Positions 24,343 to 32,726 of a stretch of 48,360 bases of DNA are shown in pieces. Numbering within the stretch: the stretch's first letter is position 1; each line of letters starts with the position of its first letter. The stretch is from positions 1 through 48,360 of the forward strand of contig JAJCZV010000038.1 of assembly GCA_029262175.1 (NCBI GenBank). Direction: 5' to 3'. The translations under genes and the position numbers were made by a program. The notes under the pieces are model-generated. The model did not search any database. It was not told where the DNA came from and saw nothing but the letters and a program-made list of their open reading frames with translations. This DNA comes from Gemmatimonadota bacterium. Its GTDB lineage: Bacteria > Gemmatimonadota > Gemmatimonadetes > Palauibacterales > Palauibacteraceae.

Positions 24343-26103
24343 CTAGTGGCCGCCAGCGGGCGACGGAACATCCGGTCGCTCGTTCTGGGCCAACCAGTCT
24401 TTGTCGGTAACCCCGGGGTGGCTGTACTCGTGCGGTCCATGATAGACCACCGGCACCTCCGCCCAGTTGCCGTGCTTTGGCGGCGACGGCGTCTGCCACT
24501 CGAGCGTCGTCGCGTCCCACGGATTGTCCGCCGCCTTCTTACCCCGCCACAGACTCCAGAAGAAGTTGAAAGCGAACAGGAAGCCGGACGCGTAGAGGGC
24601 GAACGCGGACCACGTGATGAGTGCGTTCGTGTCTGCGATGCCCTCCAGGTGTCGGTACCCACTGGCATCGTAGATCCGTCGCATCATCCCGACCATTCCT
24701 AAGCCGTGCATCGGGAAGAACACGAGGTTGAAGAAGATCAACGTGAGCCAGAAGTGAATCTTGCCCAGCGTCTCGTTCATCATGCGTCCGAACATCTTCG
24801 GATACCAGAAGTAGATGGCGCCGAACAGCGCGAACAAACTTCCGCCGAAGAGGACGTAGTGGATGTGAGCGACGATGAAGTACGTGTCGTGGATGTAGAT
24901 ATCGACCGGAGTCGACGCCATGAAGATCCCCGACAGGCCGCCGATCGCGAACATGGCCACGAATCCGATGGCAAACAGCATGGGCGTGTGCAGCTTCAGG
25001 TTGCCGCGCCACATCGTGCCCATCCAATTGAACGTCTTGATCGCAGATGGGACCGCAATGAACAACGTCGAGATCGTAAACGTGAGCCCGAGCGCCGGAT
25101 TCATCCCGCTCTGGAACATGTGGTGTCCCCACACGATGAATCCCAAGAACGCGATCGAGATGATGGCCCAAACCATGGCTTTGTAGCCAAAGATCGGTTT
25201 CCGCGAGCCCACTGCCAGGATCTCGGACGTGAATCCCATCGCCGGCAGGATGAGGATGTAGACCTCGGGATGCCCGAAGAACCAGAACAGGTGCTGCCAC
25301 AACAACGGCTGACCGCCGCCTTCGGGCAGGAAGAACGAGGTCCCGATCGTCTGATCGAACAGAAGCATGATCCCGGCGGCCGACAAGACGGGCATCGCCA
25401 ACAGGCCGAGAATCGCGGTGATGAAGAGCGCCCAAACCGTGAGTGGCATCCGGAACCAGGTCATCCCTGGTGCTCGCATGTTGATCACGGTCGTGATGTA
25501 GTTGAGAGAACCGAAGATCGAAGACAGCCCGATCAAGACGACACTGGCCAGCCACATCTGCTGACCGAGAGCGACGCCGGTGAGATCCGGTCGCGCACTA
25601 AGCGGAGCGTAGAGGGTCCAACCGGCGCCCGCCGCTCCTCCAATGACGAAGAAACTCGACAAGGTCAGGATCCCGGCCGGAATCATGATCCAAAACGAAT
25701 ACATGTTCAGCCGCGGGAACGCCATGTCGTGCGCCCCGAGTTGCAACGGGATCAGGTAGTTCGCGTACACGCCCACGAGCATCGGCATGATCGCGAGGAA
25801 CACCATGATCGAGCCGTGCATCGTGACGAGAGAATTGTAGAACTCGGGTAAGATGTACCCGCTCGCGACCATGCTCTCCGGAAAAATCCCGCCGAGCGGA
25901 ATTGGCTGATCCGGCCACGCGATCTGGTACCGCATCATCATCGCGAGGAATCCCCCGATCATCAAAAAGAACAGGGTCAGGAACAGAAACTGGATCGCGA
26001 TGACCTTGTGGTCGGTCGAGAAGATGTACTTCCGTAGAAACGACTGTTTGTGCTCCTCGGTCAGGATCGCCTGCCCGGTCGCCTCCGCTATCATCGTCGC
26101 CAT
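24343..26103 (-). CDS. ctaD: Cytochrome c oxidase subunit I
   Basis: This is the catalytic, heme a/a3-CuB subunit, with 586 residues and about twelve helices. The metal ligands appear: the helix II histidine in VTMHGSIMVF, HPEVY (CuB His, the D-channel Glu and the cross-linked Tyr), HHMF (CuB histidines), and HDTYFIVAHIHYVLFG (hemes). The HPEVY glutamate and the GAHDMAFPRLN stretch place it in the A1 class. It is read with ctaC 15 bases upstream. It is reached by reading minus-strand genes in the order ctaC, ctaD, ctaE, subunit IV, ctaB. Confidence 0.97.
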   Translation of the reverse strand: MATMIAEATGQAILTEEHKQSFLRKYIFSTDHKVIAIQFLFLTLFFLMIGGFLAMMMRYQIAWPDQPIPLGGIFPESMVASGYILPEFYNSLVTMHGSIMVFLAIMPMLVGVYANYLIPLQLGAHDMAFPRLNMYSFWIMIPAGILTLSSFFVIGGAAGAGWTLYAPLSARPDLTGVALGQQMWLASVVLIGLSSIFGSLNYITTVINMRAPGMTWFRMPLTVWALFITAILGLLAMPVLSAAGIMLLFDQTIGTSFFLPEGGGQPLLWQHLFWFFGHPEVYILILPAMGFTSEILAVGSRKPIFGYKAMVWAIISIAFLGFIVWGHHMFQSGMNPALGLTFTISTLFIAVPSAIKTFNWMGTMWRGNLKLHTPMLFAIGFVAMFAIGGLSGIFMASTPVDIYIHDTYFIVAHIHYVLFGGSLFALFGAIYFWYPKMFGRMMNETLGKIHFWLTLIFFNLVFFPMHGLGMVGMMRRIYDASGYRHLEGIADTNALITWSAFALYASGFLFAFNFFWSLWRGKKAADNPWDATTLEWQTPSPPKHGNWAEVPVVYHGPHEYSHPGVTDKDWLAQNERPDVPSPAGGH

Positions 26104-26118
26104 ATCAGCCTTCCCCGC

Positions 26119-26784
26119 TCACTGGGCCGTCGCTTGGCTGGCCAGCCAAGCTTCGTAGTCCGCCGTCTCATGGACCGTCACGCTCGCCCGCATGCGATAG
26201 TGACCCAGTCCGCATAGCTCCGCACACGCGATTTGGAACTCACCTGCCTGTCTCGAATCAAACCAAACCGGAATCACCATCCCCGGGACGGCATCGGACT
26301 TGACCCTCAGCTCCGGTATGAAGAAGGAGTGGATGACATCTTCCGATTCGAGGTTCACGACGATGTCTTCATTCACCGGGAAATGGAACTGATTCAGCAC
26401 GGTGAAGTCGTCCGCCGTACCCAGCTGCCGATCGATCCCCGGGTAGGTGATGTTCCATTCAAACTGCTTTCCGACCACCTGGAACTGGAGCGCGTCGGGC
26501 GGGAACCCGCTCGCGTTCTTGATTTCGGCCCATTTCGTTCCCGAGTAGGCGCCCAGAACGGCGAACACCAGGACGGGAATGGCGGTCCAAATCACTTCAA
26601 GCTTGTTCGAGCCGTGGGTGTAATGCGCCTTCTGGCCCTCGCGACTGCGATACTTGAAGATGAACCAAAGAAGGCCGCCCTCGACGAGCACGAAGGCCGC
26701 CGCGGTGAGCCAAAAGATGATCCAAAACAGCTGGTCGATGACGACGCCGTGCGTCGAGTAGTTCGGCGGTAACGCCCAATCCAC
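26119..26784 (-). CDS. ctaC: Cytochrome c oxidase subunit II (CuA subunit)
   Basis: The 221 residues hold two membrane helices (about 15-40 and 65-90; QLFWIIFWLTAAAFVLVEG, LEVIWTAIPVLVFAVLG) and a cupredoxin domain whose CuA site is CAELCGLGHYRM together with the earlier HSF. There is no heme c extension, so the electron donor is a separate cytochrome c. No cleavable signal peptide is seen. The start is a GTG at 26784 with GAGGAGA upstream. A terminator separates it from the lipoprotein gene, so this is the first gene of the aa3-type oxidase operon. Confidence 0.95.
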   Translation of the reverse strand: MDWALPPNYSTHGVVIDQLFWIIFWLTAAAFVLVEGGLLWFIFKYRSREGQKAHYTHGSNKLEVIWTAIPVLVFAVLGAYSGTKWAEIKNASGFPPDALQFQVVGKQFEWNITYPGIDRQLGTADDFTVLNQFHFPVNEDIVVNLESEDVIHSFFIPELRVKSDAVPGMVIPVWFDSRQAGEFQIACAELCGLGHYRMRASVTVHETADYEAWLASQATAQ

Positions 26785-26822
26785 GCGCTATCTCCTCGGT
26801 GAAGCCAGCGGTTCAAAAGAAC

Positions 26823-26846
26823 GGGCGGGGTTTTGACACCCCGCCC
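26823..26846 (-). terminator. Intrinsic terminator between the lipoprotein gene and ctaC
   Basis: The minus strand reads GGGCGGGG, an 8-base loop and CCCCGCCC, followed by GTTCTTTT. It is the strongest stem in the region and lies 16 bases after the lipoprotein stop codon. It marks the end of the upstream unit and makes an independent ctaC promoter necessary. Confidence 0.75.
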
Positions 26847-26861
26847 TTCCGTGTTTTGCGC

Positions 26862-27719
26862 TTACTGACCGGCGTGTGTGTGTGCGCCGTCGTGCCCAAC
26901 GACCAGCGGCTCGCCGAGCGGGACATCCGCTCCAGCCATGCTGGCGCTGTAGTCAAAGGAAAGGTCGGCGGAACCGCCGGCCGTGACGGTGACCGAACCC
27001 GTCATTTCCCCGTACTCTTCATGCCACGCCGTCGCCGTGTAGGTGCCGGCCGGGACATTGGCAATTCTGAAGCTGCCATTCGCACCCGAGACCGCAAAGT
27101 ACGGGTGATCCACGACGCCGATGTACGCGCCCATCCAGCCGTGCACATCACAGCGCACCGGCACCATGACTTCGGCCGAGGCGAACTTCTGCGTGCTCGT
27201 GATCCCGGCGCGCGGCTGACTGATGTTGAAACCGCGGTTGGTCGTCGGGCTCGCGTTGATGTTGTGAAGCAGATTGTCGCTGTTCGTGATCTGAATGTCC
27301 TGCCCCGCCTGGGCGCCGAGCACGTGCGGCGCATATCGGCAGTTCTCCTGGTTGAGCGTGACGGCGCCAGAGGCCGCCGGGGCGCCCGAGACGCCTCCGC
27401 TCAGATAGACGAACACGTTGGCGAGACCGCCGCCCGAAGCCAGGACGCTCTGCGTCATGGGACCGCCGCCGGTATACGCGGCTGCGCAATCCGGCTCGCC
27501 CGACATGTCGACGGCCCTCATCGCCGGCGCGTCACCGGCGAAGTTGATCATGCCAGAAATCGTGCCTACCGTGGCCGGATCGATCGTCGCTGCTGGAGGG
27601 GCGGCTCCGCCGCCCGTGTCACCGCCGCCAGAAGAGCCGGCGTCTCCACCGCCTCCGCAGGCTGCAATGCCCAGCGCCACGAACATGGCGGCCGAGCTAT
27701 TCCGTAAATCCAATCGCAT
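26862..27719 (-). CDS. Cupredoxin-like lipoprotein
   Basis: The ATG at 27719, preceded by GGAGGAAAG, gives 285 residues. A lipobox-like stretch ends ALGIAACGGGG and a Gly/Ser/Thr/Ala-rich linker follows to about residue 50. The body has a plastocyanin-like copper-site pattern: HNINASP in one strand and CDVHGWMGAY later, that is His...Cys-x2-His-x2-Met, followed by GVVDHPYFAVSG and a carboxypeptidase-regulatory-like beta domain (about residues 195-245). A blue-copper electron carrier or a copper-binding chaperone is the natural reading. It stands between the two oxidase clusters and may shuttle electrons or copper to one of them. Confidence 0.7.
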   Translation of the reverse strand: MRLDLRNSSAAMFVALGIAACGGGGDAGSSGGGDTGGGAAPPAATIDPATVGTISGMINFAGDAPAMRAVDMSGEPDCAAAYTGGGPMTQSVLASGGGLANVFVYLSGGVSGAPAASGAVTLNQENCRYAPHVLGAQAGQDIQITNSDNLLHNINASPTTNRGFNISQPRAGITSTQKFASAEVMVPVRCDVHGWMGAYIGVVDHPYFAVSGANGSFRIANVPAGTYTATAWHEEYGEMTGSVTVTAGGSADLSFDYSASMAGADVPLGEPLVVGHDGAHTHAGQ

Positions 27720-27813
27720 TTCTTTCCTCCATGCCATTACTGGCGGTTGTTTCGAGATTGCGCGAGCGCAGTGGTTGCTGCGTCCGCGAGATGCGTCGAT
27801 GAGGCCCCTCCCG

Positions 27814-29361
27814 TCACGCCCTCCCCCGGTCCTGGGCTCGGCGCACGAGAACCAGCCCGAACGCCCCCGTCAAGAGCATCGCGATAAGAGGCGTCACGAC
27901 CACGGTGCTCGAGGGCGGCTGTTCCAGCAGAACATAATACCAAGAGCTGATCGAAGCCCGTTTTCCCATCTCGGCGCTGGAACCGTCCCAGGCCGAGAAA
28001 GCCACGGGGATCGCCACGCCGTCCGTAAACGAGAGGGCGTCCTCGGACTGGATCGAGCGACGGACATAGAGGGTCCAGCGCCCATCGGCCCACGAGGCAT
28101 CGCCGACGACCGGATCGTCCACCAGATCCTCGAACGACTCCATCCCGCGACCGCGCGCCGCCGACACCCCGTCCTGCGAGTTCCAACGCCACAGGTACAC
28201 CGGGTTCCGGGCGCTTCCCGCCAAGAAGTAGGGGCGCTCGTTGTCCTCGGGGATCTCGAACGGGAACTGAACGGTGAAGGCGTCCGCCGGCCGGAGCGTC
28301 GGTGCGCCCAGGCTATCGAGCGCGATCGAGTCCGCCCCGTCCATGTCGAGCGCCCCCATCAGCTTCACCTGCCACTCGTCCCACAGGGGGTCGGGACTGC
28401 GAGACGGATCGTTCCACTGCAGACGCAGCACGATGTCGGACCCGTCGTGCATCCCCTGCACCCAGACACCATCGACGGTGGGTGCGAAGTTTCGTGGGAT
28501 CTCGATGACCTGGCCGCCCAGCGGGAAATGGAAAGCTTCAACGTCTTCCCACTCCGCGTCGGAGCCGTCGGCTGGGAGCGCGCCGTCTGCCCGACCTACC
28601 CGAACGACTTCGAGGAGCGGCGGTGTTTCTCGCGCTCCTAGGCTGGCGACGTAGTGCGCCAATTGCCACACCTCATCCGGGGTTACGACTCCGCCGTTCA
28701 TCGCGTCGATCGCCGCGGGCATCGGCGTTCCATCCAGCCCTGTCAGAACCCGGGTATGGATGTCTTCGACGCTCGACCCGCCGTTGAGAGCCCACGCCTC
28801 GGTGAGGTCGGCGGCTCGAATCGGAAGCCCTCGCCAGTCTTCGAGTGTCGGTGCGGACGTTCCGTCCCCGCGGCCCGTCGATCCATGACAGGCTTCGCAT
28901 TCGAGCGCCAGGTAAGCCGCGGCCCCGGCCTCTAGCGCCGCCGGCCCACCGCCGGGGTCGCGGCCAAAGTCCATCGCTTGTGGAGCGTCACCCTGCCCAA
29001 AGAACCGGGAGAAACTCTTGATATAGGCGATGACGTCACCGGTCTCGGAATCGGACAGGTTGGGCCACCCGGGCATTGTGGTCCCCGGCAGACCGTTTTG
29101 GATCACATTGACCAGATCGGCGTCTGTCGGGAGCTCGCCGCTACCTGTCGTGCGAACCTGATAGCGCGCTTCGGAGAAGTTTCGGGGACGGGGGAGCATG
29201 GCGTTCGCCGCCGACCCGTCGCCAAGTCCCTCCGCGCCGTGGCACTCGGCGCACCACAGATCGTAGACCGCCTTCCCTGCGGCAGCGTCCTGCGCAACCG
29301 CCGCTGGTACCGCGAGAAACAGAGCCAGAACCGCGAACCGGACCGCCTGATGCAGCCTCAT
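27814..29361 (-). CDS. Diheme cytochrome c with ethylbenzene-dehydrogenase-type heme-b domain
   Basis: The ATG at 29361 overlaps the stop of the upstream cytochrome gene (ATGA) and gives 515 residues. A signal peptide (LHQAVRFAVLALFLAVPAAVAQ) is followed by two c-type domains with CAECH (Cys37, Cys40, His41) and CEACH (near 157). From about residue 245 to 470 comes a beta-rich domain of the EB_dh family, which binds heme b in DMSO-reductase-type gamma subunits (WVQGMHDGSDIVLRLQWND, PYFLAGSARNPVYLWRWNSQ). The C-terminus has a membrane helix (VVVTPLIAMLLTGAFGLVLV). I read it as a periplasmic electron-transfer subunit; its partner may be the CydA-like oxidase or an absent dehydrogenase. Confidence 0.82.
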   Translation of the reverse strand: MRLHQAVRFAVLALFLAVPAAVAQDAAAGKAVYDLWCAECHGAEGLGDGSAANAMLPRPRNFSEARYQVRTTGSGELPTDADLVNVIQNGLPGTTMPGWPNLSDSETGDVIAYIKSFSRFFGQGDAPQAMDFGRDPGGGPAALEAGAAAYLALECEACHGSTGRGDGTSAPTLEDWRGLPIRAADLTEAWALNGGSSVEDIHTRVLTGLDGTPMPAAIDAMNGGVVTPDEVWQLAHYVASLGARETPPLLEVVRVGRADGALPADGSDAEWEDVEAFHFPLGGQVIEIPRNFAPTVDGVWVQGMHDGSDIVLRLQWNDPSRSPDPLWDEWQVKLMGALDMDGADSIALDSLGAPTLRPADAFTVQFPFEIPEDNERPYFLAGSARNPVYLWRWNSQDGVSAARGRGMESFEDLVDDPVVGDASWADGRWTLYVRRSIQSEDALSFTDGVAIPVAFSAWDGSSAEMGKRASISSWYYVLLEQPPSSTVVVTPLIAMLLTGAFGLVLVRRAQDRGRA

Positions 29362-30158
29362 TCCTCCGCCCCTTCCTCGCCTTCGGCTTCCCACGTCCGC
29401 GGCGAAGCCCCGGACTGCTCATAGAGATAGATAATGGTCGCCCAGATCTCGTCTTGCTCGAGGATGTTTTCCCAAGCCGGCATGGCCGAGTTCCAGGGCG
29501 CCCCCTCTTGAGGCAGCCCCGGGCCGCCCTTGGCGATACGCCAAAAGACAAAGCTCTCCGTGAGCTGCGGCAGCGTACCCGGCGCCGTGAAATCGGCCGG
29601 GATGGGATTGAAGGCGCCAGCGAAATGGCCGTCGCCATCCAATCGATCGCCGTGACACGGCACACAGTTCTTGGTATAGATCGCGCGGCCGACCGCGACG
29701 TGTTCCTCGAGCGTCCCACTGTGTCTCAGGGGATTTTCGAGACCACGCAACTCGATCGGCAAACCCCGGTATGTGATTTGGTTTGGTGGCGCCGGGTGCA
29801 CCGAGCGCAACGTCGCGGGTGCTCCGAAGCTCGGCTTCACGTTCTGATAGGCGAGCCAACCCACGAGCGCGGGGATGGCCACCATCAGCACGCCGCGAAG
29901 GCGACGCCGGTCGTGATCCACCATCGTGCGCTTGAGGGGCTCGCGGAACTTCTCCCAGCGGCTCTCTTCGGCGCTCATATACAACAGCACGCCGACGAGC
30001 ACGGTCAGGGTGTACTGGAAAACGACGGAGGCAGGAACTGGGGCGCTGGCAATTCCGAATACCGGCAGCACATATCCAATGACGTATTTGAATATGACGA
30101 AGCCGACCGCAATGACGATCGCGCCCTGTAAGAACGGATGCCTGAGGCCTTTCATCAC
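29358..30158 (-). CDS. Membrane-anchored monoheme cytochrome c
   Basis: The 266 residues begin with about two or three membrane segments (QGAIVIAVGFVIFKYVIGYV, VFQYTLTVLVGVLLYMSA, and VLMVAIPALVGWLAYQN near residue 95). One c-type domain follows, with CVPCH near residue 166 and a methionine-rich candidate axial ligand region, AMPAWE, about 60 residues later. GAFNPIPADFTAPGTL is typical of cytochromes of the CydA-like clusters. It overlaps its neighbours by 4 bases on each side and belongs to the five-gene unit that starts with the CydA-like gene. Confidence 0.85.
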   Translation of the reverse strand: MMKGLRHPFLQGAIVIAVGFVIFKYVIGYVLPVFGIASAPVPASVVFQYTLTVLVGVLLYMSAEESRWEKFREPLKRTMVDHDRRRLRGVLMVAIPALVGWLAYQNVKPSFGAPATLRSVHPAPPNQITYRGLPIELRGLENPLRHSGTLEEHVAVGRAIYTKNCVPCHGDRLDGDGHFAGAFNPIPADFTAPGTLPQLTESFVFWRIAKGGPGLPQEGAPWNSAMPAWENILEQDEIWATIIYLYEQSGASPRTWEAEGEEGAEE

Positions 30159-30922
30159 TGCCCTCCCGTCACGAAGAACTCGACCAACACGCTGAGCTCG
30201 GCCTCCGACATCAAATCACCGAAGGTCGGGGGCATGGTGCCCGCAAACGCTGCGAAGTCCGAGGCGGTATCCGCGTTCGGATTGACGATGCCGCGCAAGA
30301 CATACTCCGGGTCCAATCCGCGTAGAGCCTCGAACGGCGGACCGATCTGCTGACCCTCACCCTCGAACGAGTGGCACGCCAGACACCCCTGCGCCACCAT
30401 CAGTTGGCGAGGGTCGATGTCCGCCGGATCCACGGGCGCCGGCGGCGGGGGCGGCGGTGCGTCCGCAGCTGCGAGCGCGGCCGCGAAGTCATCCGAAGTG
30501 ACGGTGACCTCCCCACCCTGGCTCTCGAGAAAGGCGACCAGGGTCCACAACTGTGCCCCGTCCAGCGTCCGGCTCTGATCGAGCATGATCGGCGCAAAGC
30601 CCTCCACGATGTATGCGGTCGGGTTCACGAGAGATTCCCAAAGATAGTCTTTGCAGGACTGCCCCTCCACGCGCGTCGTGCAGGTGCCCCCGACGACGCC
30701 AACCAAATCTGGAGCTCTCGTACCGAGACCATGGCAGGCGGTACACCCGCCGACCCCCGCGTACACTTCGGCTCCGATGGCCGCGAGTTCTTCGGGCGTC
30801 GTGTCTTCGGTCAAGATGATCTCTTCCGGCACGGCGGATTGGACCTGCGGGATCACGTTTGCGACAAACGTGAACACGCCGAGCGTCGCGATCACCGTAA
30901 ACAGAATCTTGAGGTTGGTCAT
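30155..30922 (-). CDS. Membrane-anchored diheme cytochrome c
   Basis: The 255 residues begin with an uncleaved-looking helix (LKILFTVIATLGVFTFVANVIP). The first heme c site is CTACH near residue 60, the second CLACH near 185. They are separated by a proline-rich linker (APPPPPPAPVDP). Methionines in AFAGTMPPTFG and APIML could be distal ligands. The gene lies between the CydA-like subunit and the monoheme cytochrome, overlapping both by 4 bases. It looks like an electron carrier delivering to or from the CydA-like subunit. Confidence 0.85.
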   Translation of the reverse strand: MTNLKILFTVIATLGVFTFVANVIPQVQSAVPEEIILTEDTTPEELAAIGAEVYAGVGGCTACHGLGTRAPDLVGVVGGTCTTRVEGQSCKDYLWESLVNPTAYIVEGFAPIMLDQSRTLDGAQLWTLVAFLESQGGEVTVTSDDFAAALAAADAPPPPPPAPVDPADIDPRQLMVAQGCLACHSFEGEGQQIGPPFEALRGLDPEYVLRGIVNPNADTASDFAAFAGTMPPTFGDLMSEAELSVLVEFFVTGGQ

Positions 30923-32682
30923 GCGTCCTTCTCCTCATACACCGATTTTTCGGCGAGCCCGCCAAGCCAGAAGATCATCCCGACAAGTCCAAAGAAGATG
31001 AGAACGCAAATACTGATCATGGTAGCGGCAGGACCGAGCGCCGGTGTGAACGCTTGCTCACTCGTATCCCGGATGACTTCGTAGACGTGCCAGTGCTGAC
31101 GAATCCCGCTCCGGGCAAAGCCCATCAATCCCATGAGCCACGTAAACGTGACCGCCAGTATGAGCAGTGCGTATTGGGATCGCGGTGGCATCTTCCCCCA
31201 CTGAATCTCTCCACGCGACTCGGCTCCGCGCGACATCGCGACATCGATTCCGATCACGAACACGATCGTGGCGAGGACGGCGGCCACCTGGTAAACGGAG
31301 AAACCGATCCGCACGATCGCCGTGACGAAGTATCCTCGGATTCCGAAGAAAAGGACGACGGCCGCCGCGACCGCGAAGGCGGCAAACTGGAGAACGGTCC
31401 CCGCCTTCGCCCACGACACCACCGGTCTCTTGTTTGCCTGCCGATACATCAGAAACGACAGGAACGTCGTCAGGATCATCAAGTTCACAGCCGTATTCTT
31501 CGCACTCATCACCCCGAGCACACCTAGGAACGGGTGCTGCTGCCCGCCCATAGCGGCGATCTCATCGCGGTCGGCGATCATCGTGTTGGGAGTGGCCCAC
31601 ACGATCACGCCGATGACGAGCACCAAGAGCATGTATTTGATGTAGGGCTGGAATCGTTCCGCGCCCGGGATCCGTCCCATGCCGATCCATAGATAGTAGT
31701 TCCCGGTCAAGAACAGGATTCCGATGAGGAAGGCCTGGATAATCCAGAGCCAGCTCATGAAGCCGCCCATCATCGTGATCCCCATCTGTTGGCTGAACTC
31801 GTAGATCTCGCGACCCAGCCAATATCCCGCGAAGGGCAGCACGATGAGCGCCCCGATCGCGATGAAGTTCCCGGTGTAGCCCATCCAGTCGTAATGGGCT
31901 CGCTCCTCATCCGTTTCGGACGTCAAGAAACGATAGGCGGCGTACGCACCCACGATCGCGCCGCCAAACACGACGTTGGCCAGCAGCCGGTGGATGTTGA
32001 TCGGCATCCAGGTCGCGTTCGCTATGGCACTCCAGAGCTTGACGCTTTGAGGAGCCGTATCCGCCGTCAGCTCCGGCGGCGGGCTCATCATGAACGTCAG
32101 CCAACTGTTCGCGATCAGCATGACGATGGTGCCCCAAACGTTGAGCAAGATGCCGAGCACCCAATGGACTTTCTTCGCGGCCCCTTTACTCCACGCGTCC
32201 CACCCGTAGTAGTAGAGATACAGGGTAAACGATTCGGCGAAGAACATGACCGCGTACAACCACATCGACGGTGCGAAGATTCCGGTCAGGTAGACCCAGA
32301 ATCGCGGGTACAAGGTCGAGAGGAAGAAGACGAGAATCGCACCCCAGATCGCGGTCGCGCTGTAAGCCACGAGGAGCAGCCGGGTAAACTCCTTCGCGAG
32401 TTTGTCGTACTTCTTGTCTCCGCCGAAAATGCCGATCGCCTCGATGACGACCGCGAACATGGGTACGCCGAGCACGAAAGCCGCGAACAGCAGGTGAAGC
32501 TGCGCAGCGATCCAGACCGCGTCGCGACGATCCAGGCCAAAAATGCCGAACTCTCCGTAGTCCGGTCCGGGGACCTGAGCGAGCAACGGCACGGCCACGG
32601 CCAGCGCGAGGACAGACAACCAGGCACCGCGCTTCAGCCAGCGCTTCGCCGTGCCCACCGCAACGGTTTGCTGCACCCTCAT
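30919..32682 (-). CDS. Cytochrome bd-type oxidase subunit I-like protein (no CydB partner)
   Basis: The 587-residue protein has about 13-14 membrane helices and a CydA-like N-terminal half. His63 in QLHLLFAAF fits the heme b595/d-region ligand His19 of E. coli CydA, His231 in NIHRLLANV fits His186, and Glu150 in FFAESF fits Glu107. The residue matching Glu99 is a leucine by my hand alignment. I see no long Q-loop. The adjacent genes code for cytochromes c, and no CydB gene is present, so it likely takes electrons from cytochrome c rather than from quinol, or does not reduce oxygen at all. An extended C-terminus ends in two helices. It overlaps the diheme cytochrome gene by 4 bases. Confidence 0.75.
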   Translation of the reverse strand: MRVQQTVAVGTAKRWLKRGAWLSVLALAVAVPLLAQVPGPDYGEFGIFGLDRRDAVWIAAQLHLLFAAFVLGVPMFAVVIEAIGIFGGDKKYDKLAKEFTRLLLVAYSATAIWGAILVFFLSTLYPRFWVYLTGIFAPSMWLYAVMFFAESFTLYLYYYGWDAWSKGAAKKVHWVLGILLNVWGTIVMLIANSWLTFMMSPPPELTADTAPQSVKLWSAIANATWMPINIHRLLANVVFGGAIVGAYAAYRFLTSETDEERAHYDWMGYTGNFIAIGALIVLPFAGYWLGREIYEFSQQMGITMMGGFMSWLWIIQAFLIGILFLTGNYYLWIGMGRIPGAERFQPYIKYMLLVLVIGVIVWATPNTMIADRDEIAAMGGQQHPFLGVLGVMSAKNTAVNLMILTTFLSFLMYRQANKRPVVSWAKAGTVLQFAAFAVAAAVVLFFGIRGYFVTAIVRIGFSVYQVAAVLATIVFVIGIDVAMSRGAESRGEIQWGKMPPRSQYALLILAVTFTWLMGLMGFARSGIRQHWHVYEVIRDTSEQAFTPALGPAATMISICVLIFFGLVGMIFWLGGLAEKSVYEEKDA

Positions 32683-32726
32683 CGGCTCTCCCCTGCGCGG
32701 CCGTCGTTCACGGACGGCCCGTGTTC

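Noticed and set aside
24706..25851. A 381-residue open frame antisense to ctaD
   Set aside because: The charged composition mirrors the hydrophobic helices of the real gene; no known family.
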